A stretch of 64,000 bases of DNA, taken from assembly GCA_009838035.1 (NCBI GenBank), contig VXSK01000002.1, forward strand, positions 186,001 through 250,000, written 5' to 3'. The position numbers and the translations under genes are program-made. Positions 35,716-43,824 of this stretch are shown here, piece by piece; positions within the stretch are counted from its first letter, which is position 1; the number at the start of each line of letters is the position of its first letter. Origin of the DNA: Gammaproteobacteria bacterium (GTDB lineage Bacteria; Pseudomonadota; Gammaproteobacteria; Steroidobacterales; Foliamicaceae). The notes beneath the pieces were generated by a model. That model was not told the DNA's origin. It searched no databases and saw only the letters and a list, made by a program, of their open reading frames with translations.

Positions 35716-36675
35716 ATGAGCCGGACGGAGCTTCCCTGGCTGGAGCCTCTTGAGGCCGAACTCGCGGCCCAGATCGGTTCGGGCCAACTCGCTCATGCGC
35801 TGCTGGTGCACGGCCAGCGCGGCACCGGGAAACGGCGCCTTGCCGCATGGCTGGCGCAAGAGTTACTGGGTTCCGACCGACCCGTATGGCCCGCGGAATC
35901 CGCTCCGGAGACCACACTGCACGCGAATCTTCACCCGGCCGCGCCGGAGCCCGGCAAGTTGCTCTCGGTAGAACGTATCCGGGAGCTGATCGATTTCATG
36001 CTGCTGAGCACCTACGGCACGGGCGCGCGCCTCGCCGCGATCTGCCCGGCCGAGTCGATGACACGATCGGCCGCCAACAGCCTGCTCAAGATTCTCGAGG
36101 AACCGCGGCCGAACAGCTATATCCTCCTGGTCGCGGACGATCCGGCGCAATTGCCTGCCACGATCATCAGCCGCTGCCGCCTGCTGCGTTCTCCGGCCGT
36201 ACCGCGGGACGCGGCGCTTGCCTGGCTGGCGCAGCAGGAACCGGACGCGAACTGGGACAACGCCTTGCGTCTGGCCGGAGGCGGACCGCTCGCGGCGCGG
36301 CAGATTCACGCCGACGGCCTCGACGAACGCGCCAGAACGATGAGCGGCCAACTGGCCGGCCTGGAACGGCGGGCATCCACGCCGCTGGAAGTGGCGCGGA
36401 GCTGGAAGGACCTGTCGATGCGATTCTGCTGCGATTTCCTGTTCCGTTGCGCGTTTCGCCGGATCAGCGACTGGACCGCAAACGAAAATAATGCCTACAA
36501 GCAGAGATTTTCGGTATTGTCCGCGGATTTGCAGGAGGCAATGATCAGGGACGGCTTCGTTCACCTGGACAACCTCATGGATTGCCGCCGCATTGAACGC
36601 TTCACGCCGAACGCGGAACTGGCCGTAACGGTGCTGCTCAAGGACTGGTACGGGGGTTTCGGCACCCAGCGATGA
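35716..36675 (+). CDS. holB: DNA polymerase III delta-prime subunit, lacking the zinc ribbon
   Basis: A 319-residue clamp-loader subunit. It has HALLVHGQRGTGKRRLAAWLAQELL at the N-terminus, SVERIRELIDFMLLSTYGTGAR, SMTRSAANSLLKILEEPRPNSYILLVADDPAQLPATIISRC and a helical C-terminal collar domain. The insertion that in most HolB proteins carries four zinc-binding cysteines (CxxxxxCxxC...HPD) is here SDRPVWPAESAPETTLHANLHPAAPEPGK region without any Cys, though the 'HP' remains. The fourth base before it is the tmk stop, and its stop overlaps the PilZ gene. Confidence 0.92.
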   Translation: MSRTELPWLEPLEAELAAQIGSGQLAHALLVHGQRGTGKRRLAAWLAQELLGSDRPVWPAESAPETTLHANLHPAAPEPGKLLSVERIRELIDFMLLSTYGTGARLAAICPAESMTRSAANSLLKILEEPRPNSYILLVADDPAQLPATIISRCRLLRSPAVPRDAALAWLAQQEPDANWDNALRLAGGGPLAARQIHADGLDERARTMSGQLAGLERRASTPLEVARSWKDLSMRFCCDFLFRCAFRRISDWTANENNAYKQRFSVLSADLQEAMIRDGFVHLDNLMDCRRIERFTPNAELAVTVLLKDWYGGFGTQR

Positions 36676-37007
36676 GCGTCCCCGGCTTCTACTCCCTGGT
36701 GCTGGAGGACGCCGATTCGCTTTCCGCGGCCTGGCTGCCGTTCCTCGAACCGGGCGGACTGTTCGTTGCGACCCGCCGGGATCATTTCCCGGGAGAAGAG
36801 GTCGTGCTGCTGGTGCATCTTCCCGACGGCGAGAAATGCAGCGTAGCCGGCAGTATCGCGTGGATCGGCGCGGAAGATCTCTCCGGACAGCCGCCAGGCG
36901 CCGGCGTTGCCCTCGACGGCGAGGAAGGACAGGCGCTTGCGGAAACAATCAGGCGAATCGTGCGCGACGCACCGTCTCCGGCCGAAGCGCTCCTGGCCCG
37001 CTGCTGA
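36672..37007 (+). CDS. PilZ domain protein
   Basis: A 111-residue protein in the place where pilZ follows holB in many gammaproteobacteria. It contains FLEPGGLFVATRRDHFPGEEVVLLVHLPDGEK and GSIAWIGAED, typical of the type IV pilus PilZ group. The RxxxR c-di-GMP-binding pair is not present at the N-terminus, as in classical PilZ itself, so it may not bind c-di-GMP. No tatD follows. Confidence 0.85.
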   Translation: MSVPGFYSLVLEDADSLSAAWLPFLEPGGLFVATRRDHFPGEEVVLLVHLPDGEKCSVAGSIAWIGAEDLSGQPPGAGVALDGEEGQALAETIRRIVRDAPSPAEALLARC

Positions 37008-37018
37008 AGCGCTTCAGC
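37003..37018. repeat. 16-bp perfect palindrome over two convergent stop codons
   Basis: GCTGAAGCGCTTCAGC reads the same on both strands. It contains the TGA of the PilZ gene and the TGA (as TCA) of the convergent glycosyltransferase gene. No T-run follows on either side. It may form a small cruciform or bidirectional stop signal. Confidence 0.5.
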
Positions 37019-38753
37019 GCCAGCCGGGGAATCGCACCAGGCGCTGCGGGGCCGTCTGGACGCGGCATTCGGGGCGCAGCTTTTCGGCGCCCAGCAGGTA
37101 CCAGTAGCGGCGGTGGGCATAGCCCAGGCGGATCCCCGAGTCGCCGGTGAAACACCAGTTTCGATACTCTTCCGGCGCCAGCAGCATCCGGTCGGCCGCT
37201 CCGGCCAGCCAGGCCGAAGCATCGAGGATTTCCTGGCGGCGATCGACGCGGCGGCGCCCGAAATGGGTGACCGGCCGGTCCATGTGCAGCATCTGCTGGG
37301 CCCGCCAGTCGGCCAGTCCCAGTTCCGTACCCGGCGGCAGCGCTTCAAGTGCCGCGGCCGTTATCGTCTTGCCGGAACGCCCCTCGTTGAGCAGCGAGAA
37401 CGAACCCCAGCCCAGCAGCATCCAGAACAGCACGATGATGCACCCCGTGACCGCGGGCGCCCTGCGGCTGCCGGCGGACAACAAGCCTGCCAGGCCCGCC
37501 GCGCTGGCCACGATCACCAGCGGCACGACCACCGGATGGACCGAGTTGATCTCCAGGAGCAGCGCTAGCCGTCCCGGATTCAGCAGGTTGAACCAGAAGG
37601 GAGAACCGTCCGAAAGCGACGTAACCGCCGGCTCGTCGGCCGGCGTCACGCCGTACACGCTCAGCATGGAAAAGAGCAGAACCAGCAGCACGCCCATCAT
37701 TCCGATCCAGAGCGTCAGGCGGCAGTTCCTGCGTTGCAGGGCGGCAGCAAGATGCGGGCCGCAGGCAAGCGCCAATGCCGGAATGATCGGCAGAAAATCG
37801 GCCGCCCGCTTCGCCTGGCTGACGGATATGAGAAGCAGGACCGCGGCTGCCCAGACGATGAAGCAGAGCAGGGCAGGGTCGCGTGCGCGCAGGCCGTCCC
37901 CCCAGCCGTAGCGCACCCAGGGAAGCGTTAGTACAAGCGGGAAACAGGCCCAGGGGGCGACCTGCAGGACGTAGTACCAGAACGGATAGAGGTCGCTCCA
38001 CGAAGCAGGCCCGCGGCCCAGAGGCCAGGCTTCCGGCAAGGCCAGCCTGTAAGCGGCCACGGCCTCGCTTTCGGAGCCCCAGAGCAGGGCCAGCCAGGCC
38101 GCCGGGATCGCCAACAGCACGGCAATGCCCGCCAGCAACCTGAGGTTCCACCGGGTCGGCTTCAAAAGCCAGCCGCGGCGCGCAGCCCAGAGCCACGGCG
38201 CCAGCAACAGGAGCGGCAACAAGCCGGAAATGTCGATCAGCAATCCCAGCGCACAAGCCAGGCAGCCGAGAACGAAATGGCCCCAGGCGGGCCCCAGCAG
38301 CAGGTGGCGGGAAAGCCCGTAGAGGCCGGACACGATGAAGAAGCACAACACCACGTCGCCACCTGCGCCGTGGGCCTGCAATGCGAATTGCACGCAGCCC
38401 AGCATCGCGACCCCGGCCCAGAAACCGGCGGCATCGTCCCAGAGTCGGCGGGCCAGGTCGCAGGTCATCCACAGAATGCCGATGCCGGCCAGCAGGGACG
38501 GCAGGAGGAATCCGATCCTCATGCCGAACAGCCACTGAAAAACCGCCAGTATCCAAAGATATAGCGGCCCTTCCTTGACGAACAATTCACCCGCGAGCGT
38601 GGGCGCCAGCCAATTGCCGGAGTTCAGCATTTCCGCGGCGGCGAGCGCGTTTTCCGGCTCGTTGGGCGGCCAGGGATCGCGCAGGCCGAAACCCGCGGTC
38701 AGTATCAGCAGTGCGGCGCCGAACAGGATCAGCAACCGGGCCGGGACTCTCAT
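37014..38753 (-). CDS. ArnT/PMT-type membrane glycosyltransferase
   Basis: A 579-residue GT-C-fold membrane protein. ATG 38753 directly precedes the first membrane helix (LLILFGAALLILTAG); an ATG ten codons earlier is less likely. After the helix comes the first periplasmic loop with acidic residues (DPWPPNEPENALAAAEMLNSGNWLAP and FVKEGPLYLW), the position of the catalytic Asp/Glu in ArnT and dolichyl-phosphomannose-type mannosyltransferases. About 11-12 hydrophobic helices follow, then a soluble C-terminal domain. It would move a sugar from an undecaprenyl-phosphate donor to lipid A or a protein; the acceptor is unknown. Confidence 0.85.
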   Translation of the reverse strand: MRVPARLLILFGAALLILTAGFGLRDPWPPNEPENALAAAEMLNSGNWLAPTLAGELFVKEGPLYLWILAVFQWLFGMRIGFLLPSLLAGIGILWMTCDLARRLWDDAAGFWAGVAMLGCVQFALQAHGAGGDVVLCFFIVSGLYGLSRHLLLGPAWGHFVLGCLACALGLLIDISGLLPLLLLAPWLWAARRGWLLKPTRWNLRLLAGIAVLLAIPAAWLALLWGSESEAVAAYRLALPEAWPLGRGPASWSDLYPFWYYVLQVAPWACFPLVLTLPWVRYGWGDGLRARDPALLCFIVWAAAVLLLISVSQAKRAADFLPIIPALALACGPHLAAALQRRNCRLTLWIGMMGVLLVLLFSMLSVYGVTPADEPAVTSLSDGSPFWFNLLNPGRLALLLEINSVHPVVVPLVIVASAAGLAGLLSAGSRRAPAVTGCIIVLFWMLLGWGSFSLLNEGRSGKTITAAALEALPPGTELGLADWRAQQMLHMDRPVTHFGRRRVDRRQEILDASAWLAGAADRMLLAPEEYRNWCFTGDSGIRLGYAHRRYWYLLGAEKLRPECRVQTAPQRLVRFPGWR

Positions 38754-38784
38754 ACCACAAGTGTATCGCTCCGCGGGCCACACT

Positions 38785-38790
38785 TATAAT
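38785..38790 (+). promoter_or_regulatory. -10 element for the ferredoxin-NADP reductase gene
   Basis: A perfect TATAAT 43 bases before the reductase ATG, in the short region between it and the divergent glycosyltransferase gene. No convincing -35. Confidence 0.4.
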
Positions 38791-38833
38791 CCCGTTCGCG
38801 ACTACCCCCGCCCGCACCGGCGCCCGGAAGCCT

Positions 38834-39865
38834 ATGACCATACGAACCGATGCACTGATAGTTGGCGCGGGGCCCTGCGGGCTATTCCAGGTGTTTGAAC
38901 TGGGGTTACTCGGTATCAGCGCACACCTGGTCGATGCCCTGAAGGAGCCCGGCGGGCAATGCACGGAACTCTATCCGGACAAGCCCATCTATGACATTCC
39001 GGCCATACCGGTGCTCAACGCCCAGGACCTGGTGGATGCCCTACTGAAGCAGATCGAACCCTTCAATCCGACCTTTCACCTGGGCGAGGAGGTGACGGTC
39101 GTCCGGCCGCTCGGAGAAGGGGAGGGCTTTCACGTCGAAACCGGGGCGGGGACGCAATTTCAGGCGCAAACGCTTTTTCTCGCCGGCGGCGTGGGTTCGT
39201 TTCAGCCCCGCAAGCTGCGCCTGGACGGGGCCGAGACCATAGAAGGCCGGCAGCTTTTTTACCGGGTAAAGGATTCCTCACGTTTCCGCGGCAGGCGCCT
39301 GCTGATACTCGGCGGCGGCGACTCGGCTCTGGACTGGGCGCTGGAGCTGAGCGGAATTGCCGAATCGGTGACGCTGGCGCACCGGCGCGACGAGTACCGT
39401 GCGGCGCCCGCTACGGTGGCGCAGTTCAAGGAACTGGTCGCGCGGGGCAGGGCGCAACTGTACGAGAAGGCCCGCGCGACCCGCCTGTACCTGGACGGGG
39501 ATGATCTCAAAGCCGTCACGCTCAGTGTTGAGGACGTTGAAAGAGATCCATTGGAAGTTGATGATTTACTGGTGTTTTACGGCCTTGCACCCAAGCTGGG
39601 CCCAATCGCCGGCTGGGGCCTGGACCTGAACCGCAAGACCGTGAACGTGGATCCTGAAAAGTTCCAGACCAATATTCCAGGGATCTTCGCCATCGGCGAC
39701 ATCTGCCACTATCCGGGCAAGAAGAAGCTGATCCTGAGCGGTTTTCACGAAGCCGCGCTGGCGGCCTTCGCGGCCAAGGCGATACTCACGCCCGGCAAGA
39801 AAGTCCACCTGCAGTACACGACCACCAGCCCGATCATGCACAAGCGCCTGGGGCTGACCGACTGA
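38834..39865 (+). CDS. Ferredoxin/flavodoxin-NADP+ reductase, TrxR-like type
   Basis: A 343-residue flavoprotein of the thioredoxin-reductase-like FNR group. FAD motif DALIVGAGPCGLFQVFELG at the N-terminus, the EPGGQCTELYPDKPIYDIPAIP segment typical of this group, an NADPH motif LLILGGGDSALDWALEL, and a C-terminal FAD motif GIFAIGDICHYPGKKKLILSGFHEAALAA. The CxxC redox pair of thioredoxin reductases is absent, which fits a ferredoxin-NADP reductase that supplies or takes electrons from ferredoxin. ATG 38834 is chosen because the protein begins directly with the Rossmann strand. Confidence 0.93.
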   Translation: MTIRTDALIVGAGPCGLFQVFELGLLGISAHLVDALKEPGGQCTELYPDKPIYDIPAIPVLNAQDLVDALLKQIEPFNPTFHLGEEVTVVRPLGEGEGFHVETGAGTQFQAQTLFLAGGVGSFQPRKLRLDGAETIEGRQLFYRVKDSSRFRGRRLLILGGGDSALDWALELSGIAESVTLAHRRDEYRAAPATVAQFKELVARGRAQLYEKARATRLYLDGDDLKAVTLSVEDVERDPLEVDDLLVFYGLAPKLGPIAGWGLDLNRKTVNVDPEKFQTNIPGIFAIGDICHYPGKKKLILSGFHEAALAAFAAKAILTPGKKVHLQYTTTSPIMHKRLGLTD

Positions 39866-39890
39866 CCCGGGCGGGAGAGCGTCCCAGGGC

Positions 39891-40463
39891 CTAATCGTCA
39901 GGCATGGCCGCCAGCACGGCCTCTTCGAACTGCTCCTCGCTGTGTCCGCCCAGAAGCGTCCGGACGATTGATCCGTCCGGACCGATCACGTAGTTCGCCG
40001 GCATGACGCCCGGCCAGAAGGGATCCAGCTCTTCCACCAGCAGATAGTCCTCGAATTCCGCATTGAGATAGCTGTGCCACGCGGGGAAGCGCGTCTCGAT
40101 GAATTCCGGCACCAGCCACGCGGCGTCCGCCTGGTCGTCCAGCGATATCGCCACGAGGGCGAACCGGGACGGATCCAGCTTCTCGCGCAGGCGGATCAGC
40201 GCGGGAATCTCGTGGATGCAGGGACCGCACCATGTGGCCCAGAAATTGACCAGCACCACCTTGCCCCGGTGGCTTTTCAGCAGAGGCAGCAGTTCGTCCG
40301 CCCGGACCCACTCAAGCTCTTGCGCATCGTTGTTTTCCACCGGATCCGCGGCATCTTCGGCCGGCAAGGCGGCAGGGGAGGCCAGCGCCAGGAGCGCTGC
40401 GGCCGACGCGAGAGTGGCCCGCCAAACAGGTGTATGATTTGGGGTTATTCGTACAGGGTTCAC
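39891..40463 (-). CDS. TlpA-like secreted thioredoxin-fold protein
   Basis: A 190-residue protein with an N-terminal export signal (WRATLASAAALLALASPAALPA) and a thioredoxin domain holding WCGPC in VLVNFWATWCGPCIHEIPAL. This is the pattern of periplasmic TlpA/ResA/DsbE oxidoreductases that reduce disulfides, for example in cytochrome c or copper-site maturation. The target is unknown. The start is a GTG at 40463, only 13 bases from the start of the divergent propeller gene. Confidence 0.88.
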   Translation of the reverse strand: MNPVRITPNHTPVWRATLASAAALLALASPAALPAEDAADPVENNDAQELEWVRADELLPLLKSHRGKVVLVNFWATWCGPCIHEIPALIRLREKLDPSRFALVAISLDDQADAAWLVPEFIETRFPAWHSYLNAEFEDYLLVEELDPFWPGVMPANYVIGPDGSIVRTLLGGHSEEQFEEAVLAAMPDD

Positions 40464-40476
40464 CGGAGCTAGCCGT

Positions 40477-41865
40477 ATGTTGAAAAAAGCATACCTTAGC
40501 GCAATGGCGCTGTTGGCCGCGTTCTTCTTCCTGCCGTCTACGGCATGGACGCAAGCCGAGATTCTCTACCAGAACGAGTTGGGGTTGTCTGACAGGGCGG
40601 CCTTCAGCCCCGAAATCGCGGTATCCGGCGGCGGTGAAGTGTACGTCGTGTTTCTGGACCGGCCCGATCCCACGGGTCCGCCCCCGAAGCGCAAACACGG
40701 CGAACACAGCCATCGCTCGGCGGTGGATTTGTGGATTGCGCGTTCCGACGACGGCGGGTCCAGCTTCCAGGCCCCATCCATGGTCAACCATGAGCAGGGC
40801 GTCATCTGGGGTTTTCAGGTCAGCAAGCCCCGCGTCAGTATTGACGGCGACGGCGCGGTGCACATTTTTTATCCCGGCAACGCGCAGTCCAGCGAGACGC
40901 GGCTGGACGTGATCGCCTCGCAGTACACACGGTCGCTCGACAAGGGAGCCACATTCTCCGAGCCCGTTTTGCTGAATTCGCACGTCAACGAGGACGGGCG
41001 GGGGCTGCTGGGCGAGGAACTCGGCGCGGCGCATGCCTTCGGAACGATGGCGGTAGCGCCCGACGGGACCGTTCACACCTTCTGGCTTGACACGCGCTAC
41101 ATGGGCAATGCCATGATGGGGGCCACGCTGTTTACGGCATCATCGAAAGACGGCGGCGCCACATTCGGCACTGAGATCGAGTTTGCGCGTGACGTTGTCT
41201 GCCCCTGCTGCCAGCTGGTAGCGGACTTCGTGGGCGACGAGGCCGTGCTGGTGTCCTACCGGCACGTGTTCGACGACGGTTCCCGCGACAGCGTGGTGCT
41301 GCGTTCCACGGACGACGGGCAAACCTGGCCCGAGCTGGCCCGCTTGCCTATCGATCCCTGGTATATCGGCGGCTGCCCGCTCAAGCCCACCGACATGGCC
41401 GTAAACGAGAACTACGTGTATTCCGTGTCGTTCTCCGCCGGCCCCGAGCAACAGGGCGTCTGGTTCAGCCGCTCGCGGAACGGCGCTCTTGCATTCGAGG
41501 AAGCCATACATATGCACCCGGCATCCAAGTACAGCGACGCGCCGGTCATCACCGTGACGCCCAGCGGGGTAGTGCGGGTTGTCTGGCATTCCCGCGAGGG
41601 ACGCAAGAGCCCCTACCGGCTGTATATGTCGGAGTCCTACGATCACGGCGAGACCTTTACGGCCCCCTGGGAGTTGCCCACGCCTGAAGGCCAGTCACGC
41701 TTCCCGGTCATGGCCACGGACGCCGACGGGAATTCGCACGTGGCCTGGGAGCAGCAGGTGAAGATCGGTGAAATCGTGACGACCGAAGTGCACGTCATGG
41801 GCATCGCGGCGCCGAGCACAGGCCCCACAACGGTCATCGCCGGGCTGGGTCAGGTCGCCGAATAG
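40477..41865 (+). CDS. Secreted Asp-box (BNR) beta-propeller protein, sialidase-like
   Basis: A 462-residue exported protein; signal peptide about residues 1-26 (ends STAWTQA). It has repeated Asp-box motifs: ARSDDGGSSFQAP, TRSLDKGATFSEP, ASSKDGGATFG, RSTDDGQTWPE, SRSRNGALAFEE and SYDHGETFTAPWEL. Six such blades define a sialidase-type six-bladed propeller. The catalytic Arg triad and Tyr of true sialidases are not evident, so it may be a binding or structural propeller. A CPCC pair (VVCPCCQLV) is unusual and might bind metal (inference). ATG 40477 has GGAG eight bases upstream. It is divergent from the TlpA-like gene with almost no gap, which suggests joint regulation. Confidence 0.85.
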   Translation: MLKKAYLSAMALLAAFFFLPSTAWTQAEILYQNELGLSDRAAFSPEIAVSGGGEVYVVFLDRPDPTGPPPKRKHGEHSHRSAVDLWIARSDDGGSSFQAPSMVNHEQGVIWGFQVSKPRVSIDGDGAVHIFYPGNAQSSETRLDVIASQYTRSLDKGATFSEPVLLNSHVNEDGRGLLGEELGAAHAFGTMAVAPDGTVHTFWLDTRYMGNAMMGATLFTASSKDGGATFGTEIEFARDVVCPCCQLVADFVGDEAVLVSYRHVFDDGSRDSVVLRSTDDGQTWPELARLPIDPWYIGGCPLKPTDMAVNENYVYSVSFSAGPEQQGVWFSRSRNGALAFEEAIHMHPASKYSDAPVITVTPSGVVRVVWHSREGRKSPYRLYMSESYDHGETFTAPWELPTPEGQSRFPVMATDADGNSHVAWEQQVKIGEIVTTEVHVMGIAAPSTGPTTVIAGLGQVAE

Positions 41866-41887
41866 AACGCAGCTTCAATTACACCGT

Positions 41888-42553
41888 CTAAAACGGTTTG
41901 GCGTGGCCGAGGAAGGCCAGCACCAGGGACGTACCCCAGAACAGGTAGACCACCTTTTTCGATTGCCCGAGCATCGTGGTGAAGATGGCCTCCACCTCGG
42001 GCGTCGAGCCTTCCGCGGCCAGTCGCCGGAATCCCGTCCCGATGTCGGCGACGTAGGACCTGAGCCACAGTCCGAGATATACCAGCACGCCGAACAGCAT
42101 CACCTTCAGCCCCAGCCAGTTGCTGCCGAAACCGACGTCCATCACCAGCGATACGGCGCCGGCCAGCACCAGAACGGGCGCGACGACCCACCGGATACGG
42201 TTGTCGATTATTCGAAACGTGCTGCCGGAGGAGGGGCCTTTGTTCAGATAAACCGCCCAGGACAGCACCAGCCAGGCCAGAAAGGCGATCCAGACCGGCC
42301 AAAGCCAGGTTCCCGTGACCGGGCTGAGTCCCAGACTGTCCGCCAGCGTAAGGCCCACGGGGAACATGAGGATCAGGCAGGAGCGCGGCACCAGGTCGAT
42401 CCACAACATGGCGGTGAGGAAGCGCCGCCGCTCCTCGATCGGGAGTTGCGCCTTGCAGATGTAGTGGGTCGTGACATAGACCCCCCAGTCCGGCCCCAGC
42501 CAATAGACGAACAGCACCAGGTGCGCGTAAAGGACGAAAGTGTGAAAGTCCAT
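41888..42553 (-). CDS. Multi-pass membrane protein with HLVLFxYWLGxDxGV motif (paralogue B)
   Basis: A 221-residue predicted inner-membrane protein with about six hydrophobic segments. It shares AHLVLFVYWLGPDWGV and MLWIDLVPRSCLILM with the protein at 11790-12542, so they are paralogues. A PVTGTWLWPVWIAFLAW segment follows. Function unknown; conserved His and Asp in membrane segments could hold a cofactor. ATG 42553 has AGGGG a suitable distance upstream, and a 16-bp AT-only palindrome core lies 18 bases before it. It is downstream of the CFA-synthase gene on the same strand. Confidence 0.8.
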   Translation of the reverse strand: MDFHTFVLYAHLVLFVYWLGPDWGVYVTTHYICKAQLPIEERRRFLTAMLWIDLVPRSCLILMFPVGLTLADSLGLSPVTGTWLWPVWIAFLAWLVLSWAVYLNKGPSSGSTFRIIDNRIRWVVAPVLVLAGAVSLVMDVGFGSNWLGLKVMLFGVLVYLGLWLRSYVADIGTGFRRLAAEGSTPEVEAIFTTMLGQSKKVVYLFWGTSLVLAFLGHAKPF

Positions 42554-42571
42554 AACTTACCCCTAACTTTA

Positions 42572-42587
42572 CATAATATATATTATG
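42572..42587. promoter_or_regulatory. 16-bp AT-rich perfect palindrome, possible operator
   Basis: CATAATATATATTATG is identical on both strands. It lies between the CFA-synthase stop and the start of the membrane-protein gene, both on the minus strand, so it is well placed as an operator or promoter core. A second imperfect dyad TTGAT-AG-ATCAA (42593-42604) overlaps the upstream stop codon. The bound factor is unknown. Confidence 0.4.
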
Positions 42588-42600
42588 CCCATTTGATAGA

Positions 42601-43824
42601 TCAACGCGCCTGGGGTTTGGCGAAGAGCATTTGGGCGTCCCCTATCGTTCGTTCCGCGAACCCCGCCTCGCAGTACCGAAAGTAGAAGTCGTACATGCGC
42701 AGGAACTCCCCGGAGTATCCAAGCTCCTTCGCCGCGTCCCAGTTCCGCCGCAAGGCCTCCGCCCACAGCTGCAGCGTGCGCACGTAGTGACTGCCGATAT
42801 CTTCCATGCGCACGAGGCGGAAGTCCGTCCGCCGGCGCACCGCGCCCATGATCGCCTCGACCGACGGCAGAAAACCTCCCGGAAAAATGTAGCGCTTGAT
42901 GAAGTCCACGCGCCTGACCGCTTCCCGGTACGCCTGATCGGCAATCGTTATGGCCTGCAGCGCCATCAGGCCGTCGGGCTTCAGCAACTCGCTGCAGCGG
43001 TTGAAGAACAGGTCCAGGTACTGGGCGCCCACCGCTTCAATCATTTCAATGGATATCAGCCGGTCGAACTGCCCCCCGGTGTCCCTGTAGTCCTGCATCC
43101 GGATTTCCACCAGATCTTCAAGACCCGCAGCCTTTACCCTCTCCGAGGCTTCCGCGTGTTGCCGCTCGGAAATCGTGATGCTCACCACCCTGCAGCCGTA
43201 TTTCCGCGCCATGTGGATAGCGCAGGCGCCCCAGCCGCTGCCGATCTCCAGGACCCGCAGACCGGGTTTCAGTTGCAGTATTTCGCACAAACGGTCCAGC
43301 TTTGCGATCGAGGCCTCTTCCAGGCTTGCGTCCTCGGACGGGAAAAATGCGCAGGAATACAACATGGTGGGATCGAGAAACAACTGAAAGAAGTCGTTCC
43401 CTACGTCGTAATGCGCCGCAATGTTGCGTCGCGAACCGGAGCGGGTATTGCGCCGCAGAGCGTGCCCTATCCAGCGTGGAATGGCGCCCAGCGCCGACAA
43501 TTGGCCTCCCAGGCCCTCAGCCACATCCTGATCGCGCAGCATCAGCCTGAGCAGGCCGGCCAGGTCCGGAGAGCGCCACTGGCCGTCCATGAAAGACTCC
43601 GCCGCGCCCAGCGCGCCACCTGTCGCGATCGTCCGCCAGCAGGCGCTGTCCAGCACTTCGAGCGTAGCCTGCGGAAGATCGCCTGAATTGCCCTGCCCGC
43701 CCAGAATCCGCCTGTGGCCTGCCTCCAACACTTCCAGCCGGCCATTCTCAAGCCGGCTCAGGCGCTTCTGCACCGGTCGCCGCCACATTGAGGCGGGCAG
43801 ATCGGCCTTCCCCTGCGCGTTCAT
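42601..43824 (-). CDS. Cyclopropane-fatty-acyl-phospholipid synthase family methyltransferase
   Basis: A 407-residue SAM-dependent enzyme. ATG 43824 overlaps the stop of the DUF1365 gene by four bases, so I prefer it to a GTG/ATG further upstream. Features: AAHYDVGNDFFQLFLDPTMLYSCAFF, the SAM motif VLEIGSGWGACAIHMA, VVSITISERQHAEA, ISIEMIEAVG and KRYIFPGGFLPS. The family adds a methylene or methyl group to unsaturated acyl chains in phospholipids. Because it is linked to an FAD oxidoreductase and DUF1365, the product may be a methylated or furan-type acyl chain rather than a cyclopropane (inference from similar clusters in alphaproteobacteria). Confidence 0.93.
   Translation of the reverse strand: MNAQGKADLPASMWRRPVQKRLSRLENGRLEVLEAGHRRILGGQGNSGDLPQATLEVLDSACWRTIATGGALGAAESFMDGQWRSPDLAGLLRLMLRDQDVAEGLGGQLSALGAIPRWIGHALRRNTRSGSRRNIAAHYDVGNDFFQLFLDPTMLYSCAFFPSEDASLEEASIAKLDRLCEILQLKPGLRVLEIGSGWGACAIHMARKYGCRVVSITISERQHAEASERVKAAGLEDLVEIRMQDYRDTGGQFDRLISIEMIEAVGAQYLDLFFNRCSELLKPDGLMALQAITIADQAYREAVRRVDFIKRYIFPGGFLPSVEAIMGAVRRRTDFRLVRMEDIGSHYVRTLQLWAEALRRNWDAAKELGYSGEFLRMYDFYFRYCEAGFAERTIGDAQMLFAKPQAR

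Noticed and set aside
42593..42604. FNR/CRP-like site TTGAT-AG-ATCAA
   Set aside because: The FNR consensus needs a four-base spacer, and here it is two. It also overlaps a stop codon, so I mention it only as a dyad.
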